From NCBI RefSeq assembly GCF_001858025.1, contig NZ_LZQD01000001.1, forward strand, positions 186,001 to 250,000: a DNA stretch of 64,000 nucleotides, written 5' to 3'. Position 1 is the stretch's first letter. Every line of letters starts with the position of its first letter. The stretch is from Trichormus sp. NMC-1. Lineage in GTDB: Bacteria > Cyanobacteriota > Cyanobacteriia > Cyanobacteriales > Nostocaceae. This document shows positions 26,806-34,251 of the stretch, piece by piece. The position numbers and the translations under genes were made by a program. The notes below the pieces were generated by a model. It was not told the origin of the DNA. It saw only the letters and a list, made by a program, of their open reading frames with translations, and did not search any database.

Positions 26806-28149
26806 ATGACTCGTGTCATCATTGTGCGTCATGGTCAGAGTACCTACAATACTGAGAAACGCATCCAAGGACGAACTGATGCGTCACGACTAACCGAAAA
26901 AGGTCGTAACGACGCTAATCAAGCGGGTAAAGCCCTCAGTAAGATTTCATTTCAGGCGATTTATTGCAGTCCCCTCAACCGCGCCAAAACTACAGCAGAG
27001 ATTATTCGCAGTGAATTGGTTGAACAGTCTGCTCAAATCCAAGTTTCTGAAGAACTACTAGAAGTAGATTTGCCTTTGTGGGCAGAAATGCTGAGTAGTG
27101 ATGTTAAAGAAAAGTTTCCTGAAGATTATAGCATTTGGAAAAAACGCCCCCACGAACTGCGGATGATGATCCATGACGCACAGGGGAGTAGAGAACATTT
27201 TCCCGTTCTGGCTTTGTACGAGCAAGCACAGCAGTTTTGGCAAGAAATTTTATCTCGTCATCAAGGGAAAAATATTCTCATTGTTGGACATAATGGTATT
27301 AATCGCGCGCTGATTAGTACCGCTTTGGGAATTCCCCCCAGTTGCTATCATGGAATACAGCAATCTAACTGCGGCATTAGTGTCTTGAATTTTAGTGGCG
27401 GTTTGGGTGAACCAGTGCAACTAGAATCAATGAATCAGACGCAGCATTTGGGAGATACTCTACCCACTTTGCGACCGAATCATCAAGGATTCCGATTATT
27501 ATTAGTACGTCATGGCGAAACTGAATGGAATCGTCAAGGCCAGTTTCAAGGTCAAATTGATGTTCCGCTCAACGATAATGGGAGACAACAAGCTGCAAAA
27601 GCTGGGGAATTTCTCAAAGATGTAAAAATTGATTTTGCTTTTAGCAGCACAATGGCGCGTCCAAAAGAAACAGCTGAAATAATTCTTAAGCAGCATCCTG
27701 GTATAAATTTGGAACTACTTGAAGGTTTGAGGGAAATTAGTCACGGACTCTGGGAAGGAAAATTTGAAAAAGAAATAGAGCAAGAGTTTCCCGGAGAGTT
27801 AGAACGCTGGCGCACATTACCAGCAGAGGTACAAATGCCAGAAGGAGAAAATTTACAACAGGTACGGGAACGTAGTGTTGCTGCTTGGCAGTTAATATTA
27901 GCAGCTGCTGAGGTAAATCAACTCAAAATCGGTTTAGTAGTGGCTCATGATGCGACTAATAAAACCCTGCTTTGTCATATTCTGGGTTTATCACCAGAAA
28001 ATTTCTGGAATTTCCGCCAGGGAAATGGCGCAGTTAGCGTGATTGACTACCCCGAAGGAGCAAATGGTTTACCAGTTTTGGAAGCCATGAATATCACCAG
28101 TCACTTAAGTGGCGGTGTGCTGGATAAAACGGCGGCTGGAGCATTGTAG
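26806..28149 (+). CDS. Two-domain histidine phosphatase (phosphoglycerate mutase-like)
   Basis: A 447-residue protein made of two histidine-phosphatase domains. The first has VIIVRHGQSTYNTEKRIQGRTD (residues 4-25) and VGHNGINRALI. The second has LLLVRHGETEWNRQGQFQGQ (from about residue 229) and VVAHDATNKTLLCHILG. Both keep the RHG catalytic His and the distal His, so both could be active. Tandem forms are common in cyanobacteria and are annotated as cofactor-dependent phosphoglycerate mutase or broad phosphatase. A strong GAGGAGGGG Shine-Dalgarno lies 6-14 bp upstream. The first 1066 bp of the locus are duplicated at 29718-30783. Confidence 0.9.
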   Translation: MTRVIIVRHGQSTYNTEKRIQGRTDASRLTEKGRNDANQAGKALSKISFQAIYCSPLNRAKTTAEIIRSELVEQSAQIQVSEELLEVDLPLWAEMLSSDVKEKFPEDYSIWKKRPHELRMMIHDAQGSREHFPVLALYEQAQQFWQEILSRHQGKNILIVGHNGINRALISTALGIPPSCYHGIQQSNCGISVLNFSGGLGEPVQLESMNQTQHLGDTLPTLRPNHQGFRLLLVRHGETEWNRQGQFQGQIDVPLNDNGRQQAAKAGEFLKDVKIDFAFSSTMARPKETAEIILKQHPGINLELLEGLREISHGLWEGKFEKEIEQEFPGELERWRTLPAEVQMPEGENLQQVRERSVAAWQLILAAAEVNQLKIGLVVAHDATNKTLLCHILGLSPENFWNFRQGNGAVSVIDYPEGANGLPVLEAMNITSHLSGGVLDKTAAGAL

Positions 28150-28380
28150 GGATTCATTGTAGGGCTTACGCTACGCTAAGTCGGCTGTCGTTTATTGAAT
28201 TTTAGATTTTAGATTTTTTCCATTAATCCGAAATCTAAAAACTGTCTGAAATGGCTTACGCCTCCCGTCAGGGATACAGGATTTCCAGGATTTAAGGATG
28301 AACAGGATGAAGTCGGGGATTTTATCACCAATTATCAATTACCAATTACCAATTACCAATTACCAGCCTCAACTTAGCAC

Positions 28381-29670
28381 ATGACAACTGAACTGTTGCA
28401 ACAAGTAAGGGTAATCGACCCAGTTTCGGAAACTGACCAAATAGCTGATGTTTTGATTGTTGATGGTTATATTCAAGCAATAGCACCGCAAATTTCTGAT
28501 ATCAGTTCCGATACTTCTATTAGAGATTGTCGGGGCTTAGTTCTGGGTACTGGTTTAGTAGATTTATATAGCCATTCCGGTGAACCAGGGTTTGAAGAGA
28601 GAGAAACTCTAGTTTCTTTTTTGCAAGCAGCATCTGTTGGTGGTTTTACTAGAGTGAGTGTTTTACCGGATACATCTCCAGCTATTGATAACCCGGCTCT
28701 CGTTGCACAGTTGCAGCAAAAGAGAAATGAGGAAATTAGGGAAAAGGGAAAAATAGATTCTGCTTCTCCTCTCCCCCATCTTCATGTCTGGGGTGCAATA
28801 ACTCTCGATTTAGCTGGTAAGCAATTGACGGAATTTGCTGATTTAGCTACTGCGGGTGTTGTGGGTTTTACGGATAGTAAAGCTTGGGAAAATTTGGGAC
28901 TGGTGCGGAGAGTGTTGGAATATCTCCAACCTTTTGGTAAACCTGTGGCGTTTTGGCCATGCGATCGCTATCTATCCGCAAATGGAATGATGCGGGAAGG
29001 TGCAGAGGCTTTCCGTGTGGGTTTACCTCCTATTCCAGCCAGTGCGGAAACAACTGCGATCGCAGCTTTGTTAGAGTTAGTCGCCGCTATTCGCACACCT
29101 GTACACATTATGCGGGTTTCCACAGCCCGGAGTGTGGAACTGATTGCTACTGCAAAATTTCAAGGTCTACCTGTGACAGCCAGCACCACTTGGATGCACC
29201 TGTTACTTGATACTAGAGATGTTAAGAGTTATCACACATCCTTGCATTTAGATCCACCTTTAGGAAATCCCAGTGATGTAGCAGCGTTGCGTGGGGGAGT
29301 GCGTGGAGGAGTAATAGATGCGATCGCAATTGATCATGCAGCTTACACCTATGAAGAAAAAGTCCAAGCCTTTGCGGAATCACCACCAGGGGCAATTGGT
29401 TTAGAATTAGCATTGCCTTTACTGTGGCAAAATCTCGTTGAAACTGGGGAATTTACAGCTTTAGAATTATGGCGGGTTTTGAGTAACAAGCCAGCGGCCT
29501 GTTTACAGCAAGAACTTAAAGCTATTAAATCTGGTGAAAAAGCCGAATTAACATTATTCGACCCTCAACAAACCTGGAAAGTCAACAGAGAAAATCTGCA
29601 TACACTTTCTCAAAATACACCTTGGTTTGGGGAAGAAATCAAAGGCCGCGTTTTACAGACTTGGTGCTGA
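28381..29670 (+). CDS. pyrC: Dihydroorotase-like amidohydrolase
   Basis: A 429-residue amidohydrolase of the dihydroorotase family (ring closure of carbamoyl-aspartate in pyrimidine synthesis). The N-terminal cradle is followed by GTGLVDLYSHSGEPGFEERETL (about residues 57-78), then GGFTRVSVLPDTSPAIDNPA, and near the end DAIAIDHAAYTYEEKVQAFAESPPGAIGLELALPLL (about 312-347). The first metal motif reads DLYSHSGEPG rather than DxHxHxREPG, so one metal His and the substrate-binding Arg are replaced. This variant occurs in cyanobacterial proteins named PyrC, but the enzyme may have weak or no activity, acting like the inactive DHOase partner of ATCase. Confidence 0.8.
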   Translation: MTTELLQQVRVIDPVSETDQIADVLIVDGYIQAIAPQISDISSDTSIRDCRGLVLGTGLVDLYSHSGEPGFEERETLVSFLQAASVGGFTRVSVLPDTSPAIDNPALVAQLQQKRNEEIREKGKIDSASPLPHLHVWGAITLDLAGKQLTEFADLATAGVVGFTDSKAWENLGLVRRVLEYLQPFGKPVAFWPCDRYLSANGMMREGAEAFRVGLPPIPASAETTAIAALLELVAAIRTPVHIMRVSTARSVELIATAKFQGLPVTASTTWMHLLLDTRDVKSYHTSLHLDPPLGNPSDVAALRGGVRGGVIDAIAIDHAAYTYEEKVQAFAESPPGAIGLELALPLLWQNLVETGEFTALELWRVLSNKPAACLQQELKAIKSGEKAELTLFDPQQTWKVNRENLHTLSQNTPWFGEEIKGRVLQTWC

Positions 29671-29690
29671 GGTAATTCGTAATTCGTAAA

Positions 29691-29717
29691 CAGGGAACAG
29701 GGAACAGGGAACAGGGA
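29691..29717. repeat. Heptamer (AACAGGG) array at a duplication breakpoint
   Basis: About four copies of AACAGGG. The last unit runs directly into the duplicated phosphatase segment at 29718. Confidence 0.85.
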
Positions 29718-30783
29718 AAAGCTCAATTCATTTAAATGATTATTCTGCGAACATTATGGAGTAAGATTAGTCCTTTAGATAGAGGAGGGGAAAAAGATGA
29801 CTCGTGTCATCATTGTGCGTCATGGTCAGAGTACCTACAATACTGAGAAACGCATCCAAGGACGAACTGATGCGTCACGACTAACCGAAAAAGGTCGTAA
29901 CGACGCTAATCAAGCGGGTAAAGCCCTCAGTAAGATTTCATTTCAGGCGATTTATTGCAGTCCCCTCAACCGCGCCAAAACTACAGCAGAGATTATTCGC
30001 AGTGAATTGGTTGAACAGTCTGCTCAAATCCAAGTTTCTGAAGAACTACTAGAAGTAGATTTGCCTTTGTGGGCAGAAATGCTGAGTAGTGATGTTAAAG
30101 AAAAGTTTCCTGAAGATTATAGCATTTGGAAAAAACGCCCCCACGAACTGCGGATGATGATCCATGACGCACAGGGGAGTAGAGAACATTTTCCCGTTCT
30201 GGCTTTGTACGAGCAAGCACAGCAGTTTTGGCAAGAAATTTTATCTCGTCATCAAGGGAAAAATATTCTCATTGTTGGACATAATGGTATTAATCGCGCG
30301 CTGATTAGTACCGCTTTGGGAATTCCCCCCAGTTGCTATCATGGAATACAGCAATCTAACTGCGGCATTAGTGTCTTGAATTTTAGTGGCGGTTTGGGTG
30401 AACCAGTGCAACTAGAATCAATGAATCAGACGCAGCATTTGGGAGATACTCTACCCACTTTGCGACCGAATCATCAAGGATTCCGATTATTATTAGTACG
30501 TCATGGCGAAACTGAATGGAATCGTCAAGGCCAGTTTCAAGGTCAAATTGATGTTCCGCTCAACGATAATGGGAGACAACAAGCTGCAAAAGCTGGGGAA
30601 TTTCTCAAAGATGTAAAAATTGATTTTGCTTTTAGCAGCACAATGGCGCGTCCAAAAGAAACAGCTGAAATAATTCTTAAGCAGCATCCTGGTATAAATT
30701 TGGAACTACTTGAAGGTTTGAGGGAAATTAGTCACGGACTCTGGGAAGGAAAATTTGAAAAAGAAATAGAGCAAGAGTTTCCC
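29718..30783 (+). repeat. 1066-bp direct duplication of 26727-27792
   Basis: No base difference was noticed between 29718-30783 and 26727-27792 (offset 2991), and the translated parts are identical. The copy includes the promoter-proximal leader and Shine-Dalgarno of the phosphatase gene. It ends after GAGTTTCCC, within the second domain. The identity indicates a very recent event or gene conversion. Confidence 0.95.
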
Positions 30784-30798
30784 CAATCACCAGTTTAA
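29797..30798 (+). CDS. Truncated duplicate of the two-domain histidine phosphatase
   Basis: A 333-residue copy. Residues 1-329 are identical to the protein at 26806-28149, then QSPV and a stop replace the last about 118 residues. The first phosphatase domain is complete, but the second keeps only its RHG part and loses the distal catalytic His (VVAHDAT). The leader and ribosome binding site are copied too, so it may be expressed. The stop overlaps by 4 bp the stop of the opposite-strand radical-SAM gene, which marks the insertion point. Confidence 0.85.
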   Translation: MTRVIIVRHGQSTYNTEKRIQGRTDASRLTEKGRNDANQAGKALSKISFQAIYCSPLNRAKTTAEIIRSELVEQSAQIQVSEELLEVDLPLWAEMLSSDVKEKFPEDYSIWKKRPHELRMMIHDAQGSREHFPVLALYEQAQQFWQEILSRHQGKNILIVGHNGINRALISTALGIPPSCYHGIQQSNCGISVLNFSGGLGEPVQLESMNQTQHLGDTLPTLRPNHQGFRLLLVRHGETEWNRQGQFQGQIDVPLNDNGRQQAAKAGEFLKDVKIDFAFSSTMARPKETAEIILKQHPGINLELLEGLREISHGLWEGKFEKEIEQEFPQSPV

Positions 30799-31418
30799 GT
30801 CAGTTCTAACCAACCTTGATAACCGGTGACAATGCGATCGCCATCTTTGAGGACGTGAACTTCTATTTGGTCACTGGCCCAGCTAATTTGGTCTTTGAAT
30901 TCAGGGTTAAATACATGAACCTGTTGATTTCTAGAAGAAACAGGGGACGTGGGAGAATTAATTGCTTGAGATTGGATAAAAGGCCCGTCAATTAAAATAT
31001 CTAATTCTGCTAACAATTCTTGGGAACCGGGAGGTGCAGATTCAGATTGTAGTTGCTTGAGGGTAAACCCAGTAAAAGACATCACATTTAATCCAGCGGC
31101 TTTCACCTGACGCGCTAAATTAGCTAATGCAGATGCTTGCCAAAATGGTTCACCACCGGAAAAAGTTACACCTGTGTTATGGGGATTTGTGATAATATCT
31201 GCTGCCAGGGTATCAATAGCAACTAATTGATTAATCTCAAATGTCCAAGAGTCGGGATTAAAGCAACCATCACATTCACGAGGACAACCTTGCACCCAAA
31301 CCACAGCCCGACAACCAGGGCCGTTGACTTCTGATTTATCAACATAACCCATAATGTTGAGATAGCCAGCGGGAATTTCATTGAGTGCTAATAATGGTTC
31401 GGTTGACTTTGTTTCCAT
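30795..31418 (-). CDS. NrdG-like radical-SAM activating enzyme
   Basis: A 207-residue 4Fe-4S radical-SAM protein. The cluster motif is GCPRECDGCFNPDSW (Cys-X3-Cys-X2-Cys, about residues 44-54), followed by the SAM-binding GVTFSGGEPFWQ (about 82-93). Size and motif spacing resemble NrdG, which activates anaerobic ribonucleotide reductase. No nrdD is nearby, and other glycyl-radical activases look similar, so the substrate protein is open. The 3' end was joined to the duplicated phosphatase segment; whether its last residues (GYQGWLELT) are native is not known. Confidence 0.8.
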   Translation of the reverse strand: METKSTEPLLALNEIPAGYLNIMGYVDKSEVNGPGCRAVVWVQGCPRECDGCFNPDSWTFEINQLVAIDTLAADIITNPHNTGVTFSGGEPFWQASALANLARQVKAAGLNVMSFTGFTLKQLQSESAPPGSQELLAELDILIDGPFIQSQAINSPTSPVSSRNQQVHVFNPEFKDQISWASDQIEVHVLKDGDRIVTGYQGWLELT

Positions 31419-31559
31419 ATCTTTAGCTCCTTAATTGCAAAATATTAAGTAGTACAACGTGACGAAAATATAGCAAAGAACAGGTGACAGGATGCAGGGA
31501 AGACGCGGAGAGGGGAAGACGCGGAGATGTGAGGAAAATTACGAATTATGAATTACGAA

Positions 31560-32375
31560 TTACGCAATTGGGGCATAACGCACAGGCTTTTTAGTAACAT
31601 TATAAATTTTTTGAGCCATAGCACTGAGTTCTTCAGCGCTGATAGATTGGAGATTTTGACAGCTATAACAGCGAGATTCGACAATCTCATCATCTCTGGA
31701 TTCTAACTGATCAACTAAGACGCGGAAACGGGAAGGAATGTCAAGTTTAATTTCATCAGGTTGGAGAGACTTGATCAAGTGTATGTAATGTGCTTGCATT
31801 TCTGCTGTCCAAGAAGACAAAACCATGGTTTGTATGACCATACATCCCTGATATTCCTGTCTAAACTGTTCAATTCCTCTGAGGATATCTGGTAAATCAA
31901 TTGTCTCTGATGGCTGATTAATCTGCCGTAGTTGATTTGACGAAACAGCATCCAATTTAACGGCGACTATATCTGCTAGTGCTAAAGCGTCCCGAACTGA
32001 TTGATCACCTAGCAAACTGCTATTGGTTAATACTAGTTTTGGTTGTTTGATAATTTCTTTTGTCGCTGCCAGAATTTCCCCTAAATTCAGCGCTAGGGTA
32101 GGTTCACCACTTCCACTAATAGTGACTACATCTATTGGTACTTCCCGGCGTACAAACCTTTGCAAATCAGAGATAATTTGGCTAGTAGGGACAAAAATTT
32201 GCCGTTGAGTTGTCTTTTGCTGAATATTCCCTAATTGACAATAGACACAGTTAAAAGAACAGGTAGATATTATCCCAATCGGATCGATACCGAGCGATCG
32301 CCCAAATCGCCAAGAATTTACCAGCCCATATACTGAAGAATATTGTAGTTTTTCCGGTGTTGGCGATGAACTCAT
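31560..32375 (-). CDS. Radical SAM protein, wyosine-synthase-like
   Basis: About 271 residues from the ATG at 32375 (MSSSPTPEKLQYSSVYGLVNSWRFG). A longer frame opens at 32540, but those residues run through repeat-like DNA and lack similarity to the fold. The cluster motif CSFNCVYCQLGN (Cys-X3-Cys-X2-Cys) lies at about residues 38-46. TISGSGEPTLALNLGEIL is the SAM-binding GGE-like motif. The set VLTNSSLLGDQSVRDAL and AVKLDAVSSNQLRQINQP recalls the radical-SAM Fe-S oxidoreductases related to wyosine synthase. The specific reaction is unknown. Confidence 0.82.
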   Translation of the reverse strand: MSSSPTPEKLQYSSVYGLVNSWRFGRSLGIDPIGIISTCSFNCVYCQLGNIQQKTTQRQIFVPTSQIISDLQRFVRREVPIDVVTISGSGEPTLALNLGEILAATKEIIKQPKLVLTNSSLLGDQSVRDALALADIVAVKLDAVSSNQLRQINQPSETIDLPDILRGIEQFRQEYQGCMVIQTMVLSSWTAEMQAHYIHLIKSLQPDEIKLDIPSRFRVLVDQLESRDDEIVESRCYSCQNLQSISAEELSAMAQKIYNVTKKPVRYAPIA

Positions 32376-33128
32376 AACTACCTCATAACTTAAGCCTAGT
32401 CTGCAATCTTTCGGGATCGGTCCAATAGCTGAATCCATATAAAATTTAGAGCTAGTTTGTGAGGAAGTCGTGAGGTAGGGAACTTGCATATAAAACAAAA
32501 TTTGGGGATTTCTCCCGTCAAAACTGCATAAGCCACGCAAGCTATCGGCTGACGCTCACGGCGAAGCCTCATTGATCTGCAATCTGCTGTATTATATTTA
32601 CTACTCAAATTAGATCATTTTTTGTCTGAATCAGGATTTCCAGGATTAAAGGATTAACAGGATAATTTACTTTATGTTTACTCCTTAACACATATCTTGC
32701 ACCAAGCCCTAACGAATAGAATTCGTGGCTACACAAACTAAGTCCGCCTGCGCGGACTCACGGAAAATCAGTGGTTTCAAACCCGCGTAGGCGGGTTTTG
32801 TCTGTCTAGCCGGGACTTCCAGTCGCCAGGTGCAAGATGTGAGTTAAATTACACTCATCAAGCCAATCATTATTACGGCGTTGCTGATTTGATGTATGAA
32901 AATGATTTTTGATGATATCCAAACTCTTGTAGAGACGTTCCGCCGGAACGTCTCTACGCCTAAATTCATACCTGGTTTCAGCAACGCCAAAATTACCAAA
33001 CCATCCTGTAAATCCTTAAATCCTGGACATCCTGATTCAGACAAAAAAATTTAGCTCGCTCCGTTTCACTACGCTTGCAAGGGTAAAGGAAAGAAGGGAA
33101 AAGGGCAAAAGAGCAAGAGTATAAAGGG
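32376..33128. other. Repeat-rich intergenic region
   Basis: No gene is supported. It contains a copy of the CAGGATTTCCAGGATTAAAGG repeat at about 32628-32662 (inverted relatives at 33000-33045), a MITE at 32686-32846 and the palindromic repeat at 32929-32957. From 33077 it contains the A/G-rich block shared with the downstream side of the second FGE-fold gene. Confidence 0.6.
32686..32846. mobile_element. MITE-like element with TAACACATATCTTGCACC ends
   Basis: A 161-bp element with inverted ends (32686-32703 and 32829-32846, two mismatches in 18). Inside are two short GC-rich hairpins (TCCGCCTGCGCGGA and ACCCGCGTAGGCGGGT). It has no coding capacity. A lone end-like sequence TGCAAGATGTGAG is also seen near 8622. 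Confidence 0.75.
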
Positions 33129-33941
33129 CTACTGAGTCCACGCAGCAACACACACAACACGAAAACCGCGGTTGTCGTCGTCGAAGCCCGCATCGAAATT
33201 GCTGCGATAAGCCGAACGGCAATTCTCAGGATTACTGAGCCAAGAACCGCCACGCAGCATCTTGTCACTACTCTCTTTATTACTTATCCATGCACTACCA
33301 TCTGTAGGCGCACCTTCATAGCTGTCATGCCAATCGTCTTGACACCATTCCCAGACATTCCCGTGCATATCATACAATCCAAATTCATTCGCTATTTTAA
33401 AACTTCCTACTTCTGTTGTTTCTCCTCTATCAATTCCTTTAACTCCATCTCCATAAGTATAGTTACCATCATAATTAGCTAAATCTGTGGTAATTGTCTC
33501 GCCAAAATGAAATGGTGTAGTAGTTCCGGCACGACAAGCATATTCCCATTCTGCTTCACTGGGCAGCCTATAGGGTCTTTGACTATAATTTGATAGTCTG
33601 GCACAAAACTCCACCGCATCATGCCAAGAAACCGATTCTACAGGGCGATTTGCTCCTTTAAACCTAGATGGGTCTAATTTTAGTTCTTGGTTCACCTGAG
33701 GTAAAGCGGCTACTGCTTGCCATTGTGCTTGGGTTACTGGATATTTACCAAAGCAAAAGGGTTTAATGGTAACTTCATGTTGAGGTTTTTCATCGTTTTC
33801 ACTTTCTAGTTCCTCTTTCGGTGAACCCATGATAAAACTACCACCAGAAATTAGCACCATTTCTAATTCAATGCCATTTCCTAAATCTTCGGTAAAGTAT
33901 TGAGCCGTTTTTTTATAACGATTAATAATAGTTTTTGGCAT
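33129..33941 (-). CDS. FGE-fold (formylglycine-generating enzyme/C-type-lectin-like) protein, DGR-type variable C-terminus
   Basis: A 270-residue stand-alone FGE/sulfatase-modifying-factor domain. It has GGSFIMGSP, GKYPVTQAQWQAVAALPQ, RPVESVSWHDAVEFCARLS, YRLPSEAEWEYACRAGTTTPFHFG, NEFGLYDMHGNVWEWCQDDWH and MLRGGSWLSNPENCRSAYR, ending GFRVVCVAAWTQ. Many cyanobacterial members are binding proteins of conflict systems rather than enzymes. The middle is almost identical in DNA to the C-terminal domain of the neighbouring protein (34252-36183). The last about 40 codons differ in a pattern expected of DGR mutagenesis. It is last in the conflict operon, 311 bp beyond the previous gene. Confidence 0.88.
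   Translation of the reverse strand: MPKTIINRYKKTAQYFTEDLGNGIELEMVLISGGSFIMGSPKEELESENDEKPQHEVTIKPFCFGKYPVTQAQWQAVAALPQVNQELKLDPSRFKGANRPVESVSWHDAVEFCARLSNYSQRPYRLPSEAEWEYACRAGTTTPFHFGETITTDLANYDGNYTYGDGVKGIDRGETTEVGSFKIANEFGLYDMHGNVWEWCQDDWHDSYEGAPTDGSAWISNKESSDKMLRGGSWLSNPENCRSAYRSNFDAGFDDDNRGFRVVCVAAWTQ
33130..33262 (-). other. Candidate DGR variable region 1
   Basis: Codon-by-codon comparison with the corresponding region at 34254-34386 shows 15 base differences. Each position either has A in one copy or has two different non-A bases. None pits the same non-A base against a conserved one in a way that excludes a template A. Variable codons are mostly NNC or NNT (AGC/TTC, TTC/GTC, GAC/TAC, CGC/TAC), consistent with AAC/AAT codons in a template. 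Framework codons between them (TGG, CGT TCG GCT TAT, GGT TTT CGT) are invariant. Confidence 0.75.
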
Positions 33942-34251
33942 AATTTTTTGTCTGAATCAGGATTTATAAGATTAAAGGATTAACAGGATATTTCATTTTA
34001 TATTTACTACTCAAATTACATCATTTTTTGTCTGAATCAGGATTTACAAGATTAAAGGATTAACAGGATATTTCATTTTATATTTTTAGTCATAGCTCAA
34101 TAAAACAATCAATGACAATCAGTATCAGAAAACCTATAAACACAACGACCAAACCATCCTGTAAATCCCTAAATCCTGGATATCCTGATTCAGACAATCG
34201 CAAGGGTAAAGGAAAGAAGGGAAAAGGGCAAAAGGGTAAGAGTATAAAGGG
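33942..34251. other. Intergenic repeats between the two FGE-fold genes
   Basis: Two direct copies of a repeat of about 60 bp (TTTTTTGTCTGAATCAGGAT..., from about 33945 and about 34024) and an inverted relative at about 34150-34196. From 34200 there is a 54-bp purine-rich block also found at 33077-33131, immediately downstream of the other FGE-fold gene. No gene is supported here. Confidence 0.7.

Noticed and set aside
27058-27696. Antisense frames in the phosphatase gene, repeated at 30049-30687
   Set aside because: They recur only because the sense gene is duplicated; no independent evidence of coding.
31560-32540. 326-residue version of the radical SAM protein
   Set aside because: The first 55 residues lie in intergenic repeat-like DNA; the family start is the ATG at 32375.
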